From Anisakis pegreffii (lineage: Eukaryota > Nematoda > Chromadorea > Rhabditida > Anisakidae): 64,000 nt of DNA. The first letter of the stretch is position 1. Each line of letters begins with the position of its first letter. The DNA lies in assembly GCA_035041965.1 (NCBI GenBank), contig JAPYMA010001130.1, positions 1 through 64,000 on the forward strand. Direction: 5' to 3'. Below, in pieces: positions 47,501 to 56,678 of this stretch. Position numbers and translations under genes: made by a program. The notes under the pieces are model-generated. The model was not told where the DNA came from, ran no database searches, and was given only the letters and a program-made list of their open reading frames with translations.

Positions 47501-50500
47501 ATTACTTATAATCACCCCAGTAGAATATCGTCGAATGTATCATTCGATCAACTTTTGATAGCAGAATAACGTTAACAAGGTTGGAGTGTAGCATAGCGAT
47601 AATTATTTTCAAAAACCATTAACAATTTTCCTTCCTTTTGTAGAAACCATAGCAACCGAAAAGCTTTCCGAAGTACTTCATTAGGCATTAAATCAGAATT
47701 ATTTACCAATGATTCGAAAGTGATTAAGCAGTTCAGTGAAGCATCTATCTCTGTTCTACTCATAGTTAGAGCAAACGACCAGATAAATACTCGTGGACTG
47801 TTCGTCCGCGTAGGCTGAGTGGTATTTTAACGTCGCAAAATCAAGCGTGAAAATTTTGAGCATTGACTGAAAAAATTCTTGCTATTTGCTGGCTTCCAGG
47901 ATAGGAATTGGAGTTTGTTTAGAAGTGATACTGATGAAGAGGGTAATATGGACAGCGATCTCCCACGCTTGCCATCGTAACGTTTTGTTTCGAAAAGGTT
48001 TCATTTGAACCAGAGTGTTTAATGGATTTTAAAACGAATGAAGGTATTCTACAACCTGTCTGTCGTTTCACTGACGTTCTGTCGTCATTTCCATCACTGG
48101 TACAGAGTCTCACCTCAATTTCAAGAAAATTTTCATTCTTTATAAAGCTCACAATTAGATTGGAATGTCTCAGTTACTTTTTTTGCAATATACGACAATT
48201 GAATTCTGTATTGCTCTCTCTCCTATTTCGTTTTTTTTGTTCAAATTCGTTTGATTCTTTCTGCGGAAGGATTTGGCTTATACTCTGAAATGAGCCTCAA
48301 TCTAAGCCCACGTAGACGTCGTCGGTCTTTTTTTAGTTGGGTCTGTTAAATAATATTCCCAGTTCGGCAACTACAGCAATCTACGTGATTGATTGTACAC
48401 TCGCGCTAATTTCTGATCGCTCACAAATGTCCTCGAATCGTATGCGTATCAATTTTGCAAATCCATTTGTGTGCGCTTTATGGTGATGACCTAATTCTCA
48501 CGATTATTTGAATGCAATATTTTACAAGCCTTTTCCATTTCAATCAATCAATCTTCTTATAAGTTATCTCATTGCAGTTATGATCAGTGAAAATTCATAA
48601 CACTTGAAAAGAGATGATATGATCCCATGGAGATTAGCTATCCATTTGCACAAACCGATTTCATTCGCCACCTTCAAAATGTTTCTGCTTGCAGACAGAG
48701 TTGAATGTTGAAGCGGAATCTCGTGAAAAAAATGCATAAATAGAAAATTATACGAAGAATTTCTCTCAATGTCGCAATGTTTCTTTGGGTGAATGCGATT
48801 TCGCAATTGAAATTATGGCTGTGTTAATTGGACGTGACTGTATCATCGGAAAGGATTTCCGTCTGTTTTTTCATCATATTTACTGCGTTTAACATGAATC
48901 CGATCACGTGTTTCGAACGTATTTCTGATTTATTATTGTCATTATGGTTCATCGGTTTTGTTATTCAATAGGAAAATTATACGCGATTGTGATGCGTAAT
49001 AGCGCCTTTCACCTAATGAATAATGCTCATTTATTTTGCCTTAAGTCTCAAGTCATGCGCTCATATTCATAAATGTTTTGTGGTGACGGCAGTTGATGAG
49101 AATTCAATTAATGAAAATGCAATTATCGTGTTGCATGATGCAAACACATCCGCGACAAACAACTAGGCGTAACGGTTGTGACAGGATACTACGAGGCTGA
49201 TTGCGTGCGATGCATCATTACTAGATGATGAGGAGCGATTGATTGATTGATTGATCTCATTCTATCAAAACAAAATCGATCAGATCATCGATTGCGCATT
49301 GACCGGAAATTACAGATGAAAATGAATAAGTTTTTGACGATACGACTGATTCACCAATTGTTTATTTGTGAACAATAGTGATTCATCGTTGTTTTATCTA
49401 TTTCCTTGTCAATGAATAACGCGCAGTCGTGTTTTCCGTATCTATACTTCGTATGTTTACAATTAGCTAATTGAGTGAGTGCTATGTATAGAATAAAATT
49501 TACGATTATTGAAGGATGGATGAAGAATTCAAATTGGAACAAGTGATAAACAGATAAATTCATGGATTTCAAGGGATAAGTTTACGGTTGATAGTTTTCT
49601 GATGTAGACAAAAAGTCTTTGAGCAGGATACAAATGAGATACGACGTGGACGAGTGAAACATAACGAAAAATTCAATGAAGCATTTGCACAAAGTATTAA
49701 CTGTAAGAGAGAAACATTCAATGAAAACTTGCTCATGTAACTTCTAATTGTAAGCTGAATAATTTTCCGTTTGAACAAAATACAATGGAAACTTTTCGCG
49801 CAAACAATCGCAAATGAATGAATCTTTTGAGTGGCATTCAAAACCAACGAGTTTAAAGTAATTCAGTCGAACGGGCACAAATAACTATTCGCTATACTGT
49901 CAGAACACTTGATTATTATCATGGAACTGTGACTTCTTTGTCAGTCAAAAGTCGCAATTAATTTCAAGCAATGATTACATTTGTGGAATGCGTTTCAGTG
50001 GATCGATCGTTTGACAATTGAAAAGCTCTTTTCTAATCTTCGGCTGACTTTAGGCTGAATGATTAGGTAGGTTGTTTTCGAAGAAATTCGCGTAATGAAA
50101 TGTGACAGTGCTGAGTGAATTTCAATGAAATGAAGAAATCATGCGTAATGTCGACAATAGAGTTGTAAACACTTACCACTGCGTAGATGACGCCTTTCAC
50201 TTTCAATCCCACTCCTGTATCAAAATACAGCTGAACACCAGTTTCTATGGTTAGTGTTGCTCCGGCTTCGACCGTTAGATCGCTTTGAACTCGATAGGGT
50301 GAGTTACGAAAATACAGTGTGGCATTACTTGAATAGACACCACCGAGAATATTTCTTATTGGTTTGTTTCCAACCGATCCGTAACTAGACGCGGCTGAAG
50401 TGTCGCTGGAATCTTTGTTGAGCATGTCTGGAGGCATGTCCACTTCTGGAGCTGGATTCTCACTTCCAGACGCTGGTTTAGCTTGATTGTTTCGAACAGT

Positions 50501-50584
50501 TGCTAAGGAATCTTCACCCTGGCATCCAGGAAACCTCCACAGTAGCAAAAATAATAAGTAATAAACACACATTGTCATTCGCAT
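16121..50584 (-). CDS. bark: Bark beetle/Anakonda-type giant adhesion receptor
   Basis: In Drosophila the homologue is a single-pass protein needed at tricellular junctions of epithelia. Here about 47 exons join in consistent phase to about 3,233 residues. N to C they read: signal peptide (1-23), beta-helix start, SRCR 1 (about 150-281), beta-helix (to about 978), second beta-helix unit with SRCR 2 (about 1100-1193), third beta-helix unit (from about 1812) with SRCR 3 (about 1960-2100), more beta-helix, C-type lectin domain (about 2692-2813), membrane span (about 2825-2847) and a tail of about 385 residues. Exons are strikingly alignable with the fly protein (for example CQGEDDIGIYCWGPP, IIFKGRPSNN, DNEHFNFIYCG). 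Exon 1 is 50177-50584 and the last is 16121-16886. Least certain are the join 37009/36745, the 34009 donor, and the 17291 donor (gtagcg). An in-frame ATG at 50617 is possible, but the ATG at 50584 sits directly before the signal peptide. Confidence 0.92.
17702..17931 (-). other. bark: bark-like exon: transmembrane segment and basic stop-transfer
   Basis: A single hydrophobic span (GVIVTAAVLGALVAVIVLLA, then LCW) is followed by CRKSRKR, the expected cytoplasmic positive cluster. The exon joins the lectin exon in phase 1 (codons Q-G-V-K-P-Y-E-D) and the next tail exon in phase 0 through a gtgagt donor. Confidence 0.92.
18053..19851 (-). other. bark: bark-like exons: C-type lectin domain
   Basis: Exons 19745-19851, 19368-19490 and 18053-18185 join in phase. 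They encode CPAGWFAAGYDEFRSC, TSAVKFC-EEMDAFVPFLRAD, YFWISGVSIPVNQCGF and GTQNCNNLLPFVCE. The canonical Ca-binding EPN or QPD plus WND motifs are not visible, so sugar binding is doubtful, as in the fly protein. The intron between the last two exons carries hAT-like copy A. Confidence 0.88.
18356..19234 (+). mobile_element. hAT-like non-autonomous element, copy A (intronic)
   Basis: It begins CAGTGGTTCTCAC and ends AAGAACCATTG, a decayed version of the same inverted end. Flanking 8-mers caattgaa and caactgag match at 6 of 8 positions, as expected for an old 8-bp target duplication. The body aligns with copy B at 33179-33989, read on the other strand. It carries a plus-strand open frame 18897-19202 related to the minus-strand frame of copy B. 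A stretch near 18430-18580 has no counterpart in copy B. Confidence 0.75.
20053..23878 (-). other. bark: bark-like exons: third beta-helix region and pre-lectin linker
   Basis: Exons: 23805-23878, 23512-23657, 23221-23362, 22867-23051, 22248-22500, 21819-22015, 21361-21525, 20865-21092, 20438-20667 and 20053-20210. Signature segments are EYLGNWGGITFSQ, HVEVVGAGLSHND, LFYKYDSYPIDCVKSF, NNTGLHIVDTQ, WWTHVGGDTQRYRST and DARENYWGYPGT. Exon 20438-20667 contains RRPKRQ, a furin-type R-P-K-R site, about 110 residues before the lectin domain. Confidence 0.85.
24121..24915 (-). other. bark: bark-like exons: third SRCR domain
   Basis: Exons 24732-24915 and 24121-24362 encode RFTVRLNGTNPRWGFLEMYN, CDQEFTIRNAQ, VVCRELGYSALNAYHWLTP, CFGTEKSLDRC and NEHFNFIYCG. 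This is an SRCR domain of the bark type, with the usual Cys-rich second half. Confidence 0.88.
25039..25669 (-). other. bark: bark-like exons: start of third beta-helix unit and polybasic linker
   Basis: Exons 25469-25669 and 25039-25274 encode RPYRIIKDLTIMPNATLTIE, KGVE-VHIWPNVRILVLGN and then a highly basic linker. The linker contains RYRR, RHRG, RFRR and VKKR within about 40 residues, placed just before SRCR 3. Such sites could be cut by furin-type proteases, although cleavage is not shown. Confidence 0.85.
26003..30238 (-). other. bark: bark-like exons: second beta-helix unit
   Basis: Exons: 29910-30238, 29224-29452, 28667-28749, 28307-28457, 27830-28065, 27467-27667, 26968-27153, 26439-26676 and 26003-26205. 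All join in phase. Typical segments are NYWNGIDVVYNDL, LSSVHYSDFNF, GVRLDGYYTFANISSNNF, ALIQYNYFLKNHFI and NWWGMGNEAQIAQRIFDFDD. A possible 15-base extra exon at 28526-28540 is not needed to match the fly protein and is left out of the model. Confidence 0.85.
30561..30840 (-). other. bark: bark-like exon: second SRCR domain
   Basis: A near-complete SRCR domain sits in one exon: GRLEVNVDGQWGTICNRSW, LARLACNQLGL, MDNIRCEEREYDLTKCRHDG and IAWSC. The exon begins in phase 0 after the acceptor tttcag and ends in phase 1 at donor gttggt. Its next exon (30238) supplies GIRCAEPRWAGVRYS. Confidence 0.9.
31332..31577 (-). other. bark: bark-like exon: start of second beta-helix unit
   Basis: This single exon (82 codons, phase 0 at both ends) encodes KPYILGGTIWENQDL, DDLNVVPGARLTVSPGTV and NGIGMLVQ. 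It is the second beta-helix entry of the three-unit architecture. Exon 30992-31111 continues it. Confidence 0.85.
33179..33989 (-). mobile_element. hAT-like non-autonomous element, copy B (intronic)
   Basis: The minus strand runs from CAGTGGTTCTCAC (ending at 33989) to a degenerate TGAGAACTGCTG end at 33179. These CAG...CTG ends are typical of hAT-superfamily DNA transposons. Flanking 8-mers (atttaatt and atccgatt) match at 5 of 8 positions, as expected for a decayed 8-bp target duplication. The interior is alignable with copy A at 18356-19234 over most of its length, in the opposite orientation. It contains an open frame at 33230-33511 (minus) whose middle (ENTFGDKSYES, KEKNENPVKTNE, NDTQKIG) is kept in both copies. 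No transposase catalytic region is visible. Confidence 0.75.
33861..33989. mobile_element. 129-bp inner element with both hAT-like ends
   Basis: It begins cagtggttctcac and ends gtgagaaccactg, so both terminal inverted repeats are perfect over 13 bases. It forms one end of copy B and looks like a minimal deletion derivative, either nested into or duplicated at that end. Its right end lies 19 bases from the 5' splice site at 34008 in my exon model. Confidence 0.7.
41434..42905 (-). other. bark: bark-like exons 2-4: first SRCR domain
   Basis: Exons 42742-42905, 42351-42406 (56 bases) and 41434-41649 join in phase 2 and then phase 1. Together they give a scavenger-receptor Cys-rich domain running from FRLIDGPSVRQGKLQVRF through VCTQLTN-WTSTDVTTACKS-MGYSDG and GFWQWYRRNN to CQGEDDIGIYCWGPP. 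The 56-base exon was found by looking for the missing Trp/Cys core of the domain, and its fit in phase at both ends supports the model. Confidence 0.85.
42906..50176 (-). other. bark: 7.3-kb first intron of the bark-like gene
   Basis: The donor gtaagt is at 50176 and the acceptor ctttttcag ends at 42906; the codons on both sides join to KGVIYAV-GNEFAHIQ. No coding sequence was recognised inside on either strand. There is a short (gatt)n run at 49237-49254. A long first intron may hold enhancers, but nothing in the sequence proves this. Confidence 0.7.
49237..49254. repeat. Short (gatt)n microsatellite
   Basis: About four and a half perfect copies of gatt lie in the first intron of the bark-like gene. 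Confidence 0.8.
50177..50584 (-). other. bark: bark-like exon 1: signal peptide and start of first beta-helix
   Basis: It begins MRMTMCVYYLLFLLLWRFPG, a clear signal peptide. An acidic, Ser/Pro-rich linker of about 60 residues follows. Then comes a beta-helix entry (SDLTVEAGATLTIETGVQLY) of the kind that opens each of the three units in this family. The donor is gtaagt, phase 0, and the codons join directly to exon 2 at 42905. Confidence 0.85.
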
Positions 50585-53500
50585 TCGGTCGTATTGGACG
50601 AAACACGTCCAAAGCAAATATTCTGGAAGAGTGAGGGATATTCCTTAGCAATAGTCCAATTGATCCAGCATACAGTGAGCTTGATACGTTCGTTATTCTC
50701 TCTTGACCACTAATCAGTCAAGAGCGCTTGAACAGTCAGGGAAGCTGACGACGCTTCGAATGATTCGATTTTTTCAAAATCAGTCAATCAATTTCTTGAG
50801 TCCAAAAGCAGTGACTGACAAAAAAGCGGCGCCAGCCAATGTGTGTGGATAATGCACTCGTGTCAACAATATTCGAAAATATTCACCACCACCATTTGAT
50901 CAAGCAAAAACGCTTTATGTAGTGTTGAAAATTTGAACTATTTAAGCGTGCACACAAAAGCACGATAATCAGAAAGAATACCAGTTATATATATAAATAT
51001 CAGTGCTGACTGTTAATGGTTTATAAACGGAATTGATAGCGGCACATCATATCAGTAACAGTGATGCTGCATATCTATTATAGTTGCATCGTTATTGTCA
51101 TCCAAGTGAAACGCGACGATGTTACCTGTGATATCAACAGATGATTAGCATAGGGAAATAGATGAGTGAGTGAGTGTTGTGAATCAAATTTTGAAAGTGA
51201 GATTGCAGTTGTGAGATTGTTGATTCGCGGTTGAGAATCAGAAGAAGCAAGCATTTAAACTGTATGATTTAGTAGTTGTTGAATGAACGAGCGGCGATGA
51301 ATCATCTCTGAGCAATCGCAAACAACAAATATCTTCCATTGCTTTGCTGCAAACGAACGAATATATAATACAGAAATGACCGTTAAGAAATCAATACCCT
51401 GGATGCGCTTAACTGTATGAAATCATGCACGAGAACTGTACGGGCGAAGAAGAAGGTATCGATGATGTTGAGAACGATCATGCATTTTGTATTGCTTGAC
51501 TGAGCAAATAACAAGAATCCGATAATAATAATAATAGAAATATTATAGCAGCGTAGAATAGATGACGCTAAGATATTATGTTGTTAACTGAACGTTGATT
51601 GCTTAGTTCGTTGTCTTGAATAGCTAAGGTAAACACTTAGACAAGTAACTATGCGATAGTACAGAAATACGATGAATAAAGGTAGAGAGATGTAAATTAG
51701 GATGTTGCTGGCTTATCGATAGTCGAGTAATATTATTCAGACAAATGATACAAGACAAATGATTGATTGTTGCGACAATATTGCTCTAGTCTTATGAGAC
51801 GATCGCGATGACAGTGTCTCCACTGAGAGTAGGTTGAGTGCAAGCCTAGATAGGTACATCAAACGTAGAGCAGTACACCTTTGCGATATGTTCAGATATA
51901 GATATAGGCAGATTGGTTTATTCGTATGTGAACGCAAACAAACAAATAGATAAACGAACTATAATGCAATACCTTTACAAGGCATTCGATGTAGCACGAG
52001 AAAGGTGAATGCTGATATACGAATGAATTACTGGGTGGTTATGATGATGATGGACAAATAATGACCTTGTGCCCCCTCCCCTCCCCCCCCTTTCCACCTC
52101 AATCTCTCGTCGTTCTGTTGTTGCAACTGTCGTTATTCCTTTTCGATTATCCGTTTGGCGACAACGCGTTAATTCGTCTTCTCCCATTTTTTGTCAACCC
52201 TCGAATGCCCTCAAAAATCAGTCTTTTCAAAAAAACATTTCCTTCTCATTCACTTATTCTTAAGAAACACAAAGAAATTGTCGATATTCTTTCCGTTTGC
52301 AATTGGTATTAACCGCCATTAAAAAAGGTCGGATCAGTCAAACGGGCGAAAGAACGCCAGATCATTATCGGTTCATACATGACGACAACAACAGGAAATC
52401 AAACATGCATTTTATTTTTAATTCAAATTCGGTAAAACAATAACATTAGAAATCAGTGGATGATGCTCGAAATTCAACAGATGATCCAATTTAGAACTGA
52501 CTTGGGAACTAAGACAGTCGAAAGTAAGAACTTGTTTCAGATTTTTCAGCTCACTCATAATCAAATGAAAACCGAGTACTTTCAATAATAACTCATCAAA
52601 TGAAATTAATTACTCCTCCGAGAGTAATAAATGAGAATTTAAATAGGCACATCAAGAATGAATTGAAGCACATTTCATTCTTCCCTTCTCCTAGGGATTG
52701 CCATCACATTGTTAATGATGCATGAAATTTCCTGGCGAATAGCGTTACGAAGATCAAAGCACTGAAAATTTCGTTTAGCGAGGAAGTTGAGAAATTCATA
52801 CAAGAGATAAGTGTTGACGATTAGTACTTTGTTGAATTAAGGTTACTGCAGAACAACATAAACAAACAGGTGAGATACTAAAAATTTTTTCGCTATTTAC
52901 AAAGGACACTATGACATTGATTGTGAGCATCAACTGTCATAAAAGTTTGCGAAGCATTTAGATACAAAATTCCTCTTAATGATTCATTTGCGATTGAGTG
53001 TGTGTAGTTTTACACAAACCTGACAGAGAATCCCATTGATGTTCTTTCAAAAGGACATTCTTAACGTTTTCCTTAATGTGTTCCATAAACACTCTGCTGT
53101 GTTATGTACACCGTTCTTAGTCAAACTTCTAACCGTTTGAATAAGTCGTTTTCGTTTACAAAGTATTCAATTCGCTTTCGAGATCAGTTTTCCGCAGCTT
53201 CGTTAGCGATTGAATTTGCTTTGTGAGATATATTCGCAAGTAATATTCCATAATCATCATAAGTCAGCGAAAACCGTGGAGAATGAACGGTATTTGGAAA
53301 TGTCAAGGAGAAAAATTATACTTCTCTGAACAACCATTCGATTAAATCTGCGAAGTTTTCCTCGGACAGGTCAAACGAAAAACTACCTGAATATTACGTG
53401 TTAGCAACGGATCGGTTTGCTCGTGGGTGTTTCGCAATAGAAACACCAGACGAATTGCACGCATGACAATAGAGCAACCCATACATATCACTAAACGAAG

Positions 53501-53776
53501 ACTATTGCAGATTCCATGATTGCCAGTTTTGTAGTGTAAATTTCCATGAAAAGCACATTTTTTGATTGGTATCTGTTCTCAGAACATGATATGATTGCTT
53601 GTTGAAAAATCCAAATGATCACTCTGATCAGCAACGGACAAAAGGAACAAAATCAAATGGGAAAGAACAAGACCAAAGAAATAGTTGTTGTTTTGAAAGA
53701 AATTTGTCAATCAGATCAGAAATGACTGATCGTGAGATCGTTGGCCTCATTCCTCATTTGAATTACCTATTCGAAT
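50585..53776. other. Upstream region of the bark-like gene, no gene seen
   Basis: This presumably contains the bark-like promoter and 5' untranslated region. No in-phase exons or domain-like frames were found. It holds a C-rich tract at 52069-52097 and a short (ata)n run near 51521-51535. Confidence 0.4.
52069..52097 (-). promoter_or_regulatory. G-rich tract with G-quadruplex potential
   Basis: The plus strand reads ccccctccc ctccccccccttt, so the minus strand has G runs of about 8, 4 and 5 separated by single A bases, plus shorter runs. It lies about 1.5 kb upstream of the bark-like start codon, on that gene's own strand, in an otherwise AT-rich area. A regulatory role is only a possibility. 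Confidence 0.3.
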
Positions 53777-54157
53777 ATGCAAAAAGTAATTTGTAAGCTT
53801 GACTACGAAATCCTTTTTATGAATAGTACAAATTCAGAAACCTATTATCGCCACATGCTGCTCGTAGTGCTTGTTAATAAACACTTGAATGCCCTCTTAT
53901 TTGGTGTCACCTTTGTGTTTGTCGCTTTCAAAACAATTTTTTCCAGTTTCAGGCTAGCAGTAAGACGCTATCTGTATTTTCCATTGATCACAATGGCCTA
54001 TGAAGCGCATCATGTGGATTTCTTTTTGGTGATGCTCACGTTGTCGCTGTGTTTACTGGCACTGTTCACACTGCTAATTGTCGCTATTTCGGCACGATTT
54101 CCTAAAATTCGACGAGTCTTCTCACCGCCTCGTAACAACTACGAGCAGCTGATTTGA
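53777..54157 (+). CDS. Hypothetical small membrane protein (weak)
   Basis: This single-exon open frame of 126 codons is the only plausible plus-strand candidate in the window. It has about two strongly hydrophobic stretches (HLNALLFGVTFVFVAF and FFLVMLTLSLCLLALFTLLI) and a basic, Pro-containing C-terminus (KIRRVFSPPRNNYEQLI). A tttttccag/tttcag sequence inside it near 53940-53955 means it could instead be the last exon of a spliced gene whose 5' exons I did not find. I do not recognise the family. Chance cannot be excluded at this length. Confidence 0.3.
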   Translation: MQKVICKLDYEILFMNSTNSETYYRHMLLVVLVNKHLNALLFGVTFVFVAFKTIFSSFRLAVRRYLYFPLITMAYEAHHVDFFLVMLTLSLCLLALFTLLIVAISARFPKIRRVFSPPRNNYEQLI

Positions 54158-56678
54158 CACTGTTGCAGCAAAGATCACCGAAGGAAAATCTCAATTAATC
54201 CAGAATGATGACGAATGAAGGCAGATGAACTGCTCATCAATGTATTATACGGCAATGTTCATAACAACTTCATCGTGAATGGTTCATCCCACTTCAGTAT
54301 CATCTCATCTCATTGATAATACGTTCATGTTCAAATTTGACTTATGCAAAACGAGGATCGCTTCTTGAAAAATTTGTTTTGTTCGTGCTATATTTGTTGA
54401 TTTTTTTGCAGTGCTGTTCATTTGATCGATGGAATCCCATTTGTTAAATACGTTATGCATTTTGATGCTATTAATACCTCATTGATTCATTCTCATTCGT
54501 GCAGTAAACGATTGCAAATGATTGCAAATCCATGTGTTCACTCCATTCGCATCAAACCATCCACCTCTGCACTGTATTTTGCAATTCAGCATGAACTCAT
54601 TAACCTATAATGACCAATCCTCATATTCCTCAAATGCACTCATCCAAAATTAATACGTATTGAAACGCAAACGATAATGACTGACGGTGAGTATACGAAA
54701 ATCCAATGAGGTATAATTCATTTGGACCGCTAGTTTGATAGTTAATAGTCAGTCACGCACAGCTGACCATATACAAACAACATTTGCTGAGTTTCAAATT
54801 CATGAATTGCCAGGTTTCTTCTTCAGAAGTAAAATGTCTGGAAAAAAATGCAAACTACCTGGGACGAACAAAATCTACAAAATTGTGCTCATTCAGAGAA
54901 AATTATTCATAACTGACACATTTTCGGTGAAAATTTCCTAAATAGACGTAATCGTCCTATCGAAATACTCTATGCGATCATGACAATTCGATCGTTCACT
55001 TTTGTTATTTTTTCTGCAAAACATTCAGTATTGAAAATATATCGATAACAACGATGACTATGTGAAAATGCAATGAGCCATTTTTTGTCTATTCAGAAAA
55101 GAGTAGAATAAACATGATTGATATCTTTTAAATCATTCAAAACAAATATTCCATCCCCGAAGTGATTTTTTTGCAACTTTCTCTGAATTCACATGGGAAA
55201 AATTTTTCACTGAAGTTCTTCTTTATTTGTTTTACCCCAACCCACATCTTGCTCAAAATTTTGCTCTCTTCAAACAACAAAATGATCACATTCCCGATTA
55301 TATGAGACAATGAGCGTAGTCAACTGCTTGATTGTGGTCAGTGGAAAGGAGGATTAAAGAGAAATTAGACCGAATATTTGAACGTGACAGAAGAATCCCT
55401 TCAATGACTACAACTGATGATCGTTTGCATTCTCCCATTCAGATCCCATCAAACCGCTAATAGCCAGGTATAGTTGAGTGGTTATAAAGTATCATCCATC
55501 CCGAAATTATAGGTATAATGCAATGAGTTGTTGAGCACAAAGAGAGGGTGCTTTCATCTTGGGCCTACAATCGAACGGTGTGACCTCGGCTTATATGAAC
55601 ATCATCGCATTCTATAAGCCTCAATAGACAGTGTCGATTCCCTCTTTAATCGTTGATAAAAACCCTTAATTAGCATACGGAAAAGGAATAAGATGTGAAT
55701 GACGTCGCTATGAAGTGGGAAACATAAAATTCGGGTCAACAACGGAATGACGGTCATCGAACGATCACAAGTCGCTCTGATGCAACAACATCCACGAGTG
55801 CGTTGAGAAGGTGGAATATGCCATCAAATACTCAACTCAAATGTTCTTTTCAAATGCATCTCGTCTATCTGAGAAGATCGACTCACATTTTGCGTCGCAT
55901 CCCAAATCGGCATTTTTTGGAAAGCAACTGTTGCGGAAAATTATTTGGCCTAACTAATCAACGATCCGCATTGAGCATGAACATTCAGGGTCAATCAGGG
56001 AAGTGCTCTACGTTTAATTGCAAAACTCTCTGTCCTTGAATATGTTGCCGTTCCACTGAACACTGTCATTGAAATTCAGTCAATTAAGCGATTATTTTAT
56101 ATCTGTTTTGAAAACCAATATAACAAACAAACAGAAAATCAACATTTTCGTAGAAAATTTAGGACGAATCCAGTTGTTTTCATAAACAATTTCCACACAT
56201 CTATGACTCAGTTAAAACTCGAACAAATGATAGCATTAAAATAATAAGGCAAACGATTCCAATCATGAAATGTTCTAATAACAAGCGCATAAACACTCAT
56301 CTAATAAGTATCAAATCCATCTGTCGATGAATTCATAGTTTCAACAAATTGCATATAATCTGATAGATCCATCTAAACAATCTCATAACCTTCAAATACA
56401 AAACAACTGCTAAAACTAACTGAACTATAAATACAAACGTCTGAGAGCAGTACAACAAATACAAGTAATACACATCAAAAATGAATAGATTCATGAGCAA
56501 TTTTAAACAAATCACATCAAACAAATAACATTATACATTAATAATTACATGTTTACATATTCCCATTTGCAAACAAAAATTTAGGAATGCATAAAATTAT
56601 CTTCAGGAAAAAAAACAAGCAAATGCTAGCAAAAAAAGGAAAGCGAATCAACTCTCATCTCAACGATCACTCTCAAGT
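54158..56678. other. Intergenic stretch, no gene seen
   Basis: Several open frames of 60-80 codons occur (for example 55803-56039 plus and 56333-56524 minus), but none has a recognisable motif or splice partner. The right part, next to 56679, is presumably the VPS39 3' untranslated region. No perfect AATAAA was noticed there on the minus strand. Confidence 0.4.
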
